DNA of 28,933 nucleotides from an uncultured Bryobacterales bacterium (GCA_937959285.1 CALGAR010000127.1:1-28933); one strand, 5' to 3'. Counted from the first letter of the stretch, positions 1 to 8,632 are shown. The notes: generated from the sequence alone by a model not told the origin. Program-made: numbers and translations.

Positions 1-33
1 AAGTGTGTGGGAGAGTAGGACGTTGCCCGATCT
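1..33 (+). rRNA. rrf: 5S ribosomal RNA, 3' end only
   Basis: The first 30 or so bases (GTGTGGGAGAGTAGGACG, then TTGCC) match the highly conserved 3' arm of bacterial 5S rRNA. A strong terminator follows about 10 bases later, as expected at the end of an rRNA operon. Most of the gene lies before the window. The exact 3' end is uncertain by a few bases because the pairing 5' arm is not visible. Confidence 0.82.
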
Positions 34-42
34 TAAAAACAC

Positions 43-77
43 AAAAAAGCCCGGACCTAAACCCCCCGGGCTTTTTT
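43..77 (+). terminator. Rho-independent terminator of the rRNA operon
   Basis: GCCCGG (49-54) pairs perfectly with CCGGGC (66-71). Six A's lie on the left and six T's on the right, so the stem extends through A-T pairs and could work in both directions. It directly follows the 5S rRNA end. Confidence 0.88.
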
Positions 78-113
78 CGTCCCCACACCACACCCCTACA
101 CACACCACCGCAA

Positions 114-132
114 CCTCAAGCTAAACTTGAGG
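114..132 (+). promoter_or_regulatory. Hairpin over the S9 peptidase ribosome-binding site
   Basis: CCTCAAG (114-120), loop CTAAA, then CTTGAGG (126-132) form a perfect 7-bp stem that ends two bases before the ATG at 135. The only Shine-Dalgarno-like bases (GAGG) are inside the 3' arm. The helix is seen directly. A role in translation control is inference, and it could also be a second weak terminator. Confidence 0.4.
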
Positions 133-134
133 TA

Positions 135-2300
135 ATGTTTGCCAGGCTCCTTCGCCTCTTGCCACTTGCATGCCTTGTGGTTCCCGACTGTGAAGCCGGG
201 AGGAAGCCGGTTACGATCGAAGCCGTTACGTCGGTGAAAGCTCCCGACCTCGGCCCCCCAATCTGGTCCCCGGACGGGAAGCGTTTCGTTTATCGAGAGG
301 CCGGCAAGGTGTATCTGTACGACATCCCGGCGCTGAAATCGAGAGAGCTGATCTCGCTCGACGTGTTGGAGAAGGCAGCGCGACGGCCGCAGGCACCGAA
401 GGCAACGGAATGGGAGAACCGGCGTGTCAGTGAACAACCGATTCAGTGGGCAAGCAACGGCCGTGATCTGTTGATCAATGCTTCCGGCGACTTGTTCTTA
501 CTCAATCTTGACACCGGCAAGTGGGAGCAGCTCACGTCTACAGTGGGTGCAGAACGCGACCCGAAACTGGCGCCGGACGGAGAAAAGGTCGCCTTTCGGA
601 GAGAGAAGGATCTCTACGTTCTCCGATTGAGTGACAAGCACGTAACACGCCTGACCCAGGACGGATCAGCGACGGTTTGGAACGGTCAGGTTGACTGGGT
701 GTACCCGGAAGAGCTGGATCTCGGCACAGCCTTCTGGTGGTCGCCCGATTCGAGCCGGATTGCGTATCTCCAATTCGACGTCGCGAGGGAGATGCTGTAC
801 CCGCACTCTGATGTGACAAAGATGCAGCCGGTCTACGAGCCGCAGCGCTACCCGAAGGCGGGAACACCGAACGCGGAAGTCCGGCTTGGGGTTGTATCCG
901 CCTCAGGCGGTTCCACGCAGTGGATCGATTTAGGCAAGAGCGACGATCACCTGCTCGCTCGAGTGCACTGGGCTCCCGATTCAAAGTCCGTGTGGGTTCA
1001 GAAGCTGAACCGCGTCCAGAACGAGTTGGAGCTGCTTGCCGGCGATCCGCAAACAGGCGCCTCCAAAGTCATTCTTCGCGAGACGGATCGCTACTGGATC
1101 AACGTAACGAACGACTTCCGCTTTCTCTCGGACGGCTTCCTTTGGACGAGCGAACGGTCAGGATTCCGCCACATCTACCGGTACTCGATGAACGGGCAAC
1201 TGCGCGCTCAGCTCACGCAGGGGGACTGGGAGGTCAGCGAGATCAACGGTGTAGATGAGCCACAAGGGAGGGTCTACTACACTTCGACGGAAGAAAGTCC
1301 TTTGGAGCGCCATTTGTATGTGGTAGGGCTGAATGGGGCGGGGAAGCGCAAACTAACCGCGGCTCCTGGAACTCACCGGATTTCGATGGGCCCGCAGCCG
1401 CACTACTACCTCGATACCTATTGCAGTCTGACGCAGCCGGAGCGGCGGGTGTTGTACCAGACGGACGCGACCGAGTGGGCCATATTCCGCGAGGCCGACC
1501 GTACGGCGGATGAATACGAGATCCTGCCTACGGAAATCGTCACGGTGAAGACGCCCGACGGCGCTACCCTGTATGCGCGGCTGATAAAACCAAAAGGCTT
1601 TCAGCCAGGACGCAAGTACCCGGCGATTGTGTTCGTGTACGGAGGGCCTCATGCCCAGGCGGTCCGCAACTGCTGGACTGGCCTGAAGTGGGAGCAGGCA
1701 CTGGCGCACAAAGGCTTTGTGGTCTGGCAGGTTGACAATCGAGGGTCGGCCGGGCGAGGGCATCTGTGGGAGTCGAAGCTGTATCGCCGCTTTGGGAAGC
1801 AGGAGCTCGAGGATCAGGAGGCGGGAGTCAGGTCTCTGCTCTCGATGGGCTTCGTCGATGCGCAACGCCTGGGAATTTACGGCTGGAGCTACGGGGGCTA
1901 TATGACGCTGTACGCCCTGCTGAACAAGCCTGATCTGTTTCGAGCCGGAGTCGCCGGTGCACCGGTAACGGACTGGCGAAACTACGACACCATCTACACC
2001 GAGCGTTATCTAGGACTGCCTTCCGACAACGAGGAGGGCTACCGGCTGAGCTCCCCAGTCCACCAGGCAGCCAACCTTAAGGCGAAGCTCATGATTGTCC
2101 AGAATCTCGAAGACGACAACGTTCTCTTTGCCAACACTCTCCAAATGACCGATGCGCTCCAGCGTGCTGGGAAGCAGTTTGAGCTGATGCTTTACCCGCA
2201 AAAGGCTCACGCCGTGATCGGGCCTGTGCAGCGGCAGATGCTGGAAGGGATGACCGACTTCTTCGAGCGGACGCTAAAGCACGCTGAACGCAATCAATAG
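135..2300 (+). CDS. Exported S9 family dipeptidyl-peptidase IV-like serine peptidase
   Basis: A 721-residue prolyl-oligopeptidase-clan peptidase that would remove N-terminal dipeptides, typically X-Pro, from peptides in the periplasm. The N-terminus (MFARLLRLLPLACLVV) is signal-like. Residues ~30-480 form the DPPIV-type beta-propeller, carrying the paired glutamates of a WVYPEEL motif at E192-E193 that bind the substrate amino terminus in this family. The C-terminal alpha/beta-hydrolase domain has nucleophile S585 in GWSYGG, D660 in LEDDNV and H692 in KAHAV, so the triad is complete. Length fits the family. The frame is open back to base 3, but that extension covers the rRNA terminator, so the ATG at 135 is preferred. 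It has no obvious operon partner and its stop overlaps the convergent E1 gene. Confidence 0.92.
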   Translation: MFARLLRLLPLACLVVPDCEAGRKPVTIEAVTSVKAPDLGPPIWSPDGKRFVYREAGKVYLYDIPALKSRELISLDVLEKAARRPQAPKATEWENRRVSEQPIQWASNGRDLLINASGDLFLLNLDTGKWEQLTSTVGAERDPKLAPDGEKVAFRREKDLYVLRLSDKHVTRLTQDGSATVWNGQVDWVYPEELDLGTAFWWSPDSSRIAYLQFDVAREMLYPHSDVTKMQPVYEPQRYPKAGTPNAEVRLGVVSASGGSTQWIDLGKSDDHLLARVHWAPDSKSVWVQKLNRVQNELELLAGDPQTGASKVILRETDRYWINVTNDFRFLSDGFLWTSERSGFRHIYRYSMNGQLRAQLTQGDWEVSEINGVDEPQGRVYYTSTEESPLERHLYVVGLNGAGKRKLTAAPGTHRISMGPQPHYYLDTYCSLTQPERRVLYQTDATEWAIFREADRTADEYEILPTEIVTVKTPDGATLYARLIKPKGFQPGRKYPAIVFVYGGPHAQAVRNCWTGLKWEQALAHKGFVVWQVDNRGSAGRGHLWESKLYRRFGKQELEDQEAGVRSLLSMGFVDAQRLGIYGWSYGGYMTLYALLNKPDLFRAGVAGAPVTDWRNYDTIYTERYLGLPSDNEEGYRLSSPVHQAANLKAKLMIVQNLEDDNVLFANTLQMTDALQRAGKQFELMLYPQKAHAVIGPVQRQMLEGMTDFFERTLKHAERNQ

Positions 2301-4390
2301 TTCAGTACTTCTTCCGCCGTGCCTACGATGTCTTCCGTCTGCGGAAGAATCTCAGCCTCGAGCTGAGGATTGTAGGCGATCCACGTATCCTTGGCTGCCA
2401 CACGTTTCACCGGGGCATCAAGGAATTGGAACAGCTCCGAAGCGATGCGTGCGGCAATCTCAGCCCCGTAGCCCCACGAAAGCGTGTCTTCGTAAACAAC
2501 CATCACGCGGCTTGTCTTTTCAACCGACGTTCGAATCGCCTGCCAATCATACGGAGAGAGGGAGCGCAGATCGATGATCTCGACTGTCTTGGGTCTGCGC
2601 CGCTCGATTTCTGCCGCGGCCTGCAGAGACTTTTGAACAAGTGCTCCGTACGTGATGATCGTCAAATCGGCGCCAGGCTTTACGATCCGAGCTTTGCCGA
2701 ACGGGACGGTGAAATCTTCGCCTGGATGAGGATTGCGGTTATACGGCTCGCGGTAGAGCCGCTTGTGCTCCAGGAAGAGCACCGGATCGTCGCAGCGAAG
2801 CGCGGTCCGCAGGAGGCCGCAGGCGTCGAGCGCGTTCGAAGGGAAGACGACCCGCAGGCCCGGATTATGGGTAAAGATAACTTCGCCGGACTGGCTGTGA
2901 TATACAGCTCCGCCGTTCAAATAGCCGCCGATTGCGACGCGAATGACGACCGGGGCTGAGAAGGCATTGTTGGAGCGCCATCGCAGGGTGGCGAGCTCGT
3001 CCCGGATCTGCATCATCGCCGGCCAGATGTAGTCGAAGAACTGAATCTCAGCTACTGGCTTAAAGCCGCGGGTTGCCAGTCCGATCGCCCGCCCGATGAT
3101 GCCGGCCTCTGCCAGAGGCGTGTTGAAACATCGCGTGCTTCCGAACTCCAACTGCAAACCGGCCGTCGCTTTGAAGACGCCGCCTTTGCCCTTCACTTCT
3201 TTCAGGTTCTCCTCGCGGCTACAATCGGCGACGTCTTCTCCGAAGACCAGGATTTTCGGATTCCGCCGCATCTCCTCCGCCAGCGTCTGGTTGATCGCGT
3301 CCACCATCGTCCGAGGCTCGCCTCGGAACTGCGGCACTTTCTCGAGGGCGGTATCTGTGGGATCAAACGTCGGGGAGTAGAGGTAGCGCTTTATCGAATC
3401 CTTCTCGGGGCTTGGCGCTCTCAGCGCGATTTCAGTGGCCGCCTGAACCTCCTGCTCCTGTTCGTGGACGATGCGCTGCAACGCCCGGCGATCAAGGATC
3501 CCTTCCTGAATGAGCCACTCGGGAAATGTGACGATCGGATCCCGCGACTTTTCGGCCTCGCGCTCCGCCGGCGTCTTGTACAGACGCTCATCGTCAGAGA
3601 GGGAATGGGAGTATGGGCGGATGACGTGTGCATGGACCAGCGCGGGTCCCGCGCCGGAGCGGCAATACTCGACGGCGCGCTGGAATGAGGCGTAGGATTC
3701 GAGAAAGTTTGTCCCGTCGCACTCGATTCGAAAGAGACCGGGGAAACCGGAAACCAGCGCCGAAATGCTGCCGCCTGCTGTCTGCCGTTCGATTGGCACG
3801 GATATCGCGTATCCGTTGTCCTCCACCAGATAGAGCAGCGGGAGCCGGTCCAGGCAGGCAATGTTCAACGACTCCCAGAACTCTCCCTCGCTGGTCGCTC
3901 CGTCGCCGGTGCACACCAGAGTTACCTCGTCCTTTCCGGCGAGCTTGCTCGCGTGGGCGCAGCCTGCTGCCTGGAGGAATTGAGTACCCGTGGGTGACGA
4001 AGAGCTGACAATGTTGTAGCGCGCGTGCCCCCAGTGCGAAGGCATTTGTCTGCCGCCGGACGCGGGATCGTCCGCAGCTCCTACCGCCTGCTTCAGCATC
4101 TCTGCGGGAGTCACGCCGAGAGTCAGGCAGAGGGCACGATCGCGATAGTAGGGGTAGAACCAGTCATAGCCGGGGCGCATCAGCATTCCCGCTGCGACCT
4201 GGATTGCCTCGTGTCCCGCTCCGGAAATCTGGAAGTAGATGCGATTCTGGCGCTTCAGCATCACTTCCCGGTCATCCAGTCGCCGGGACAGGTACATGAT
4301 GCGGAAGGCGTTGATCAGCTTCTCGGCATCGAGGCCGTGATATCGCAGCCCGTTCTGGATCGTTTCCTCCGACACCGAGCGCTTGACCAT
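2294..4390 (-). CDS. Fused 2-oxoacid dehydrogenase E1 (alpha-beta), 2-oxoisovalerate/pyruvate type
   Basis: A 698-residue, thiamine-diphosphate-dependent E1 with alpha and beta subunits in one chain. It decarboxylates branched-chain 2-oxo acids (or pyruvate) and passes the acyl group to a lipoyl E2. The alpha half (~25-320) has the ThDP motif from GDG at 162-164 to N192 and an SHSLSDD loop near 261-267, the region phosphorylated in mitochondrial E1. The beta half starts near 358 and carries NTPLAEAGI with the cofactor-activating E428, then the transketolase C-terminal domain. Fused E1 proteins of this kind are usually assigned to branched-chain complexes. No E2 or E3 gene is in the window, so the substrate cannot be fixed by context. 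The final 7 bases overlap the end of the S9 peptidase gene. Confidence 0.92.
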   Translation of the reverse strand: MVKRSVSEETIQNGLRYHGLDAEKLINAFRIMYLSRRLDDREVMLKRQNRIYFQISGAGHEAIQVAAGMLMRPGYDWFYPYYRDRALCLTLGVTPAEMLKQAVGAADDPASGGRQMPSHWGHARYNIVSSSSPTGTQFLQAAGCAHASKLAGKDEVTLVCTGDGATSEGEFWESLNIACLDRLPLLYLVEDNGYAISVPIERQTAGGSISALVSGFPGLFRIECDGTNFLESYASFQRAVEYCRSGAGPALVHAHVIRPYSHSLSDDERLYKTPAEREAEKSRDPIVTFPEWLIQEGILDRRALQRIVHEQEQEVQAATEIALRAPSPEKDSIKRYLYSPTFDPTDTALEKVPQFRGEPRTMVDAINQTLAEEMRRNPKILVFGEDVADCSREENLKEVKGKGGVFKATAGLQLEFGSTRCFNTPLAEAGIIGRAIGLATRGFKPVAEIQFFDYIWPAMMQIRDELATLRWRSNNAFSAPVVIRVAIGGYLNGGAVYHSQSGEVIFTHNPGLRVVFPSNALDACGLLRTALRCDDPVLFLEHKRLYREPYNRNPHPGEDFTVPFGKARIVKPGADLTIITYGALVQKSLQAAAEIERRRPKTVEIIDLRSLSPYDWQAIRTSVEKTSRVMVVYEDTLSWGYGAEIAARIASELFQFLDAPVKRVAAKDTWIAYNPQLEAEILPQTEDIVGTAEEVLNY

Positions 4391-4474
4391 GTCAGTGGCT
4401 CTACCACCAGTTTATCCCTCCCGTTGCTCGCGGGTAATGGAGGTCTTTGTATCGATCTGAAAGAATTGGGCTGT

Positions 4475-5911
4475 ATGGATCGACGCACTTTTCTGGCTGG
4501 TTCCGCAGCCTCAATCGGTATGGTACATCCGTCTGCGGGCATGGCCGCGCAAGGCAGCCAAACGACAGCACTGTCACGAAGACCTAACGTCATCTGGTTG
4601 TTTTCCGATCAGCACCGTGCGCAGGCGATGAGCTGCAACGGCGACCCGAATGTCAGGACTCCGAATGCGGATATTCTGGCGCAGCAGGGCGTGCACTTTA
4701 CGAACGCTCTCTCGGGCTTTCCGCTGTGCTGTCCGTTCCGAGGATCGCTTCTTACCGGACGCTATCCGCACCACTGCGTCCCCGGGCACGAGTATCCCCT
4801 ACCTGAGGGACAACCGACGATCGCAAAGCCATTTAAGGACGCCGGCTATCAGACGGCCTACTTTGGGAAGTGGCATCTCGACGGATTTCACGAGCGCAAC
4901 GGCCGCGCAGCCATGCACATCACGAAGCCTGAGCGGCGAGGCGGGTTTGATACCTGGGTCGGCTACGAGAACAACAACAGTCAGTGGGACAGCTGGGTAC
5001 ACGGAGGAGCGGGAAAGGATGCATTCCACTACCGGCTGCCGGGCTACGAGACGGACGAGCTCTCGAAGCTGTTCATCAAGTATCTCCGTGATCGCGCGGA
5101 GGAGGCGAAGTCGGGGAATGCAAAGCCCTTCTTTGCAGTTCTCTCTGTGCAGCCTCCTCATGACCCGTATGTTGCTCCGGAAGAATACATGCGCAGGTTC
5201 AACCCCGCCAAGCTGGAGATGCGGCGCAACGTGCCGCCGGTGAGGTCAATCGAGGAGCAGGCGCGCCGGGACCTGGCGGGTTACTACGCCATGATCGAAA
5301 ACTGGGACGACAATGTCGGAAAGATTCGACAGGTGCTGCAAGCGACCGGCCTGGCCTGGAACACCCACATTATTTACTTCAGCGATCACGGCGACATGCA
5401 CGGGTCTCAAGGCCAGTATCGGAAGACGGCGCCGTGGGAAGAGTCGATTCGAATTCCTTTTATCATCAGCGGAGGGCAGCCGCGCTATGAGCGATGGCGA
5501 ACCGGACGCGTTTCCGCTCTTCTGAACCACGTCGATATTGCGCCAACGACTCTTGGACTCTGCGGCATTCCGAAGCCTTCCTGGATGGAGGGGACAGATT
5601 ACTCCCACCTGCGGATTCAAAAGGAGAACGCGCCGTCCGAGCCGGATTCCGCGTATTTACAGAACGTGATTCCTACGGGGCATCCAAATAGCGTTGCCCG
5701 CCCCTACCGCGGCCTCGTTACGAAGGATGGCTGGAAGCTGGTTTGTTTTGAAAACACTCCGTGGCTGATGTTCAATCTTGCGGAGGATCCGTTTGAGCTG
5801 GCGAATCTAGCTCACAACAACCGGTATCGAGCAGAGAGGAGAAAGCTGCTATCCCGGCTGCGCCAGTGGGTGGCTGATACAGGCGACACATTTCCGGTGC
5901 CTGAGGACTAG
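4475..5911 (+). CDS. Tat-exported arylsulfatase-type sulfatase
   Basis: A 478-residue alkaline-phosphatase-superfamily sulfatase that hydrolyses sulfate esters outside the cytoplasm. The N-terminus MDRRTFLAGSAAS is a twin-arginine signal. PNVIWLFSDQHR near 37-48 carries the first metal-binding aspartate. LCCPFRGSLLTG holds the C-x-P-x-R signature, with C85 the residue converted to formylglycine. GKWHLDG and YFSDHGDMHGS supply the lysine/histidine and second metal site. The frame stays open back to 4025, but that part is antisense to the E1 gene. The ATG at 4475 sits just before the Tat motif and leaves 84 bp to the divergent E1 gene for promoters. No sulfatase-activating enzyme gene is nearby. 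The natural substrate cannot be told from sequence. Confidence 0.9.
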   Translation: MDRRTFLAGSAASIGMVHPSAGMAAQGSQTTALSRRPNVIWLFSDQHRAQAMSCNGDPNVRTPNADILAQQGVHFTNALSGFPLCCPFRGSLLTGRYPHHCVPGHEYPLPEGQPTIAKPFKDAGYQTAYFGKWHLDGFHERNGRAAMHITKPERRGGFDTWVGYENNNSQWDSWVHGGAGKDAFHYRLPGYETDELSKLFIKYLRDRAEEAKSGNAKPFFAVLSVQPPHDPYVAPEEYMRRFNPAKLEMRRNVPPVRSIEEQARRDLAGYYAMIENWDDNVGKIRQVLQATGLAWNTHIIYFSDHGDMHGSQGQYRKTAPWEESIRIPFIISGGQPRYERWRTGRVSALLNHVDIAPTTLGLCGIPKPSWMEGTDYSHLRIQKENAPSEPDSAYLQNVIPTGHPNSVARPYRGLVTKDGWKLVCFENTPWLMFNLAEDPFELANLAHNNRYRAERRKLLSRLRQWVADTGDTFPVPED

Positions 5912-5924
5912 CCGCTGAATGCAC

Positions 5925-5980
5925 GCACCCGGCTCGAAGGCAGAAGCTCGGATTTCGAGCAGGAGCCTTCGTCCGGGTGC
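5925..5980. terminator. Bidirectional terminator between convergent genes
   Basis: A long stem: GCACCCGG (5925-5932) with CCGGGTGC (5973-5980), CGAAGGC (5935-5941) with GCCTTCG (5965-5971), and an inner GCTCG/CGAGC hairpin (5946-5950/5956-5960). It lies between the stops of the sulfatase (+) and methyltransferase (-). The T-tract is weak (GGGTTTGGTT). Confidence 0.7.
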
Positions 5981-5988
5981 GGGTTTGG

Positions 5989-6549
5989 TTAGTTAGACTT
6001 GCGGATTACCCACAGATAAATCTTTCGCCCGTCTACCTCGATCGTCCTATCCGGCTGCCAGTCGCCCATATCAAAGCTATGGGAAACAACCCGGGCACCC
6101 GGCTTCAGATCGGACTGGAGCTTCGGCCGTAGCTTCAGATTCACGCTCGGCAGCAAATACAGGGTGACGACATCGGCATCGCGAAGGTCGGTCTGGAAGA
6201 GGTCTTGCTCAATGAAGCGAACCTGGTCTACGACCCCAGCTTTCCGCGCGTTCTCCTGAGCTTCACGGATGCGCTCGGGATTGATGTCGATCCCTGTTCC
6301 CTTGGCCCCGTACTTTTTGGCGGCCGTGACAACGATGCGCCCATCACCGCAGCCGAGGTCGTAAAGCACCTCGCCCTTCTTGACCTGGGCCAGCTTCAGC
6401 ATCTCGTCAACTACCGCCTGGGGAGTGGGGACGTAGGGGACGTCGGGAGTGCGGCTTTCCTGCGCGGCTGGCGCTGCCGAAGCCGTCGGTACACACGCCG
6501 CAGTCAACACTGCGCAGCAGGCGATTCCAAGTAATTTACGAAAGGTCAT
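5989..6549 (-). CDS. Class I SAM-dependent methyltransferase with N-terminal signal sequence
   Basis: A 186-residue protein with a Rossmann-type methyltransferase fold. The SAM-binding motif I is DLGCGDGR (64-71), followed by GIDINPE with the ribose-binding acidic residue D88. The first ~26 residues (MTFRKLLGIACCAVLTAAC then VPTASA) look like a Sec signal peptide or a weak lipobox, followed by an A/P/Q-rich linker. That is odd, because SAM is a cytoplasmic cofactor. Either the signal is not cleaved or the protein works in an unexpected place. The substrate is unknown. Length is about that of a bare catalytic domain with no added substrate domain. It is a single gene, transcribed towards the first sulfatase. 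Confidence 0.82.
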   Translation of the reverse strand: MTFRKLLGIACCAVLTAACVPTASAAPAAQESRTPDVPYVPTPQAVVDEMLKLAQVKKGEVLYDLGCGDGRIVVTAAKKYGAKGTGIDINPERIREAQENARKAGVVDQVRFIEQDLFQTDLRDADVVTLYLLPSVNLKLRPKLQSDLKPGARVVSHSFDMGDWQPDRTIEVDGRKIYLWVIRKSN

Positions 6550-6849
6550 ACGATTTTGTTTCCCTTCGAGCCAATGGAACTTCAGTGGATAGCATTATCC
6601 CTCATCAACAGAGGATTCGGCAGTGCCATAATGTTAATGCTAAGGGTGCCGCACTCTATCTTGACGCTGATGGAGCAGTATCATTACACCATTTCTTTGG
6701 GCTCGCGAAATGGTAACAAATGCTTCCGCTTGCGAGTCAAAGCCCGCAACCGCTGTTGATCAAACTCCATCCGCTCTTGAACGGTCCGGCTCTCTGTGAG
6801 AGACTTCCTCTCTGTTACAAGTTCAAAACTTCGAAAGCGAAAAGCTACC
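6550..6849. other. Divergent intergenic region without a supported gene
   Basis: This 300-bp gap separates the methyltransferase (-) from the frameshifted sulfatase (+) and must hold both promoters. Local composition is more AT-rich than in the neighbouring genes. A 67-codon open frame (6556-6759, +) has no recognisable domain or convincing ribosome-binding site and was not called. TTGACG at 6661 is a -35-like hexamer without a well-spaced -10. No clear hairpin or repeat was seen. Confidence 0.5.
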
Positions 6850-8305
6850 ATGCCAATGGTGTTCGGTCAGACTCGGAGACAGTTCCTCAGCTTGCTCGGC
6901 GCTGCCGTCAGCAGTTCCGCTGCTTCGGAGCAGCGGCCGAACATCCTGTTCATCATGGCGGATGACCATGCGTCCCACGCAATCTCCGCGTACGGAAGCA
7001 AGATCAACCGGACGCCGAACATTGACCGGCTCGCGAGACGGGATGCGTCTCACCAACTGCTTCTGTACGAACTCGATCTGCACTCCGAGCCGGGCGGCCA
7101 TTCACACCGGACAATACAGTCACAAAAACGGCGTTTACACGCTCGCCGATCCCCTTGACGGCAGCCGCAACAACGTGGCGAAGGAACTGCGCCGGGCAGG
7201 GTACCAGACAGCGATCGTGGGAAAATGGCACCTCCACAACGACCCTACCGGATTCGACTACTGGAAGATTCTTCCCGGGCAGGGCCTCTACTACGATCCC
7301 GTATTCATCGAGAATGGCGAGAAGAAAACTTATAAAGGTTACTGCACCGACCTGATCGGAGATTTTTCCCTCGACTGGCTGAAGAGCCGAGACAAGAGTA
7401 AACCGTTCTTCCTGATGTGTCATCACAAGGCGCCGCACCGTGCGTGGGAACCGTCGCCAAAGTACGTTAACCTGTTCGAGAATGAGACGATTCCAGAACC
7501 GGACAACCTCTACGATGACTACAAAGGCAAAGCGGCCAGCGTCGCGAACGTCAAGATGCGTGTTGGCCAGGACAACAACAAACGCGATCTGAAAGCCGAC
7601 CCGCCGCCCGGCCTCGAGGGTGACGCGCTTCGCAAGTGGGCATATCAGCGCTATATCAAAGACTACCTGCGCTGTGTTCAGAGCGTCGACGATAACGTCG
7701 GACGGCTGCTGGACTATCTCGATTCAGAGGGTCTGTCGAAGAACACGATCGTAATCTACACGTCCGATCAAGGTTTCTTCCTGGGCGATCATGGCTGGTA
7801 CGACAAGCGGTTGATGTACGAGGAATCCTTGCGAATGCCGTTCCTCATCCGCTACCCGGGCAAGATTCGTCCTGGATCCGTGAATGACGACATCATCCTG
7901 AACATCGACTTTGCGCCCACGTTCCTTGATTACGCAGGGGTGAGGGCGCCGGCGGAGATGCAGGGCCGCAGTTTCCGGCGGAATCTGGAAGGGCGGACTC
8001 CCAGGGATTGGCGCACCGCTATGTACTATCGCTACTGGATGCACAACAGCGCCGATCATCACGTGCCCGCGCACTATGGCATCCGTACGAAGCAGCACAA
8101 GCTGATCTACTACTACGGCAAGCCGCTTGGCATGAAGGGCGCCCGAGACCCTGAGACGACGCCCGAGTGGGAGTTCTACGACCTGAAGAAGGATTCGCGT
8201 GAGATGAATAATCTCTACGGAGACCCATCGCAGAAGGCTATCATTGAGCGGCTGAAGTCGGAACTCTACAAACTGCAAAAGGAAGTGGGGGATTCGCCTG
8301 CTTAG
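6850..8305 (+). pseudogene. Arylsulfatase-type sulfatase, disrupted by a frameshift
   Basis: Two overlapping frames together encode one sulfatase of about 485 residues. The 5' part (ATG 6850) begins MPMVFGQTRRQFLSLLG, a twin-arginine signal, and continues through RPNILFIMADDH and NIDRLA. It then leaves frame at about 7033-7037. The 3' part, open from 6962 to 8305, resumes with DGMRLTNCF and carries the formylglycine signature SICTPSRAAIHTG (Cys codon 7079-7081), GKWHLHN, and YTSDQGFFLGDHGWYDKR. The junction reads CTCGCGAGAC. Restoring one lost CG unit (CTCGCGCGAGAC) would give the family-typical RLARDGMRL, so a 2-bp slippage deletion is the simplest explanation. A sequencing error would look the same. 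If real, neither fragment should be an active exported enzyme, since the signal and active site are separated. An upstream ATG at 6796 is a less likely start. Confidence 0.85.
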
Positions 8306-8350
8306 TGCTTCTCGGGCTCTCCCCCTCTGAGATTTCTATTGCAGCTTCGG

Positions 8351-8380
8351 TTGATTTTTGCAATCATGTGGTCTTATGAC
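8351..8380 (+). promoter_or_regulatory. Candidate sigma-70 promoter of the guanidine/urea operon
   Basis: TTGATT (8351-8356) and TATGAC (8375-8380) are separated by 18 bases, and each matches four of six consensus positions. It is the best-placed pair found in the gap and would give a leader of about 260 nt. This is a pattern match only. Confidence 0.3.
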
Positions 8381-8398
8381 GTCCGGCTATTACGGATC

Positions 8399-8601
8399 CA
8401 CACGGGCAAAAATTGAACCTCGTGTGCTTCTGCGCCTGACGGCGATGGATGTTTGCTGCGGTCCTCCCTCCTTAGTCCTCTTCTAACGCCGTCCTGTCCG
8501 CATTGATCGTGTTGTCCGCCTCCGTAACCCGCCGGACAACATAGTCCCCCTGTCGTTTCCATCTTCGCGTTCACACTCTCCACCCTGTCGTTGGACTAAG
8601 G
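8399..8601 (+). promoter_or_regulatory. Possible structured leader RNA upstream of the guanidine/urea operon
   Basis: The 341-bp gap 8306-8646 has no gene but contains several perfect helices. They are CACACG/CGTGTG (8399-8404/8421-8426), GACGGCG/CGCCGTC (8438-8444/8487-8493), CCTTAGTCC/GGACTAAGG (8470-8478/8593-8601) and GTTGTCCG/CGGACAAC (8511-8518/8533-8540). The last is nested in the third, and the second crosses the third as a pseudoknot would. CGCC/GGCG (8433-8436/8441-8444) is a local alternative to the second. The helices are seen directly and a regulatory role is inference. Related operons often carry guanidine riboswitches, but the conserved guanidine-I, -II and -III core sequences were not recognised here. 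Confidence 0.35.
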
Positions 8602-8632
8602 GACGTGCCCTGCCTGCGCGCTTCTGCATTGC

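Noticed and set aside
4025..4474. Upstream extension of the first sulfatase frame
   Set aside because: Mostly antisense to the E1 gene, with no domain. The Tat signal begins at the ATG at 4475.
6556..6759. 67-codon open frame between methyltransferase and second sulfatase
   Set aside because: No domain, no convincing ribosome-binding site, and composition like a non-coding gap.
7033..7037. Programmed ribosomal frameshift in the second sulfatase
   Set aside because: No slippery heptamer or stimulatory structure is evident. A lost CG repeat unit explains the break more simply.
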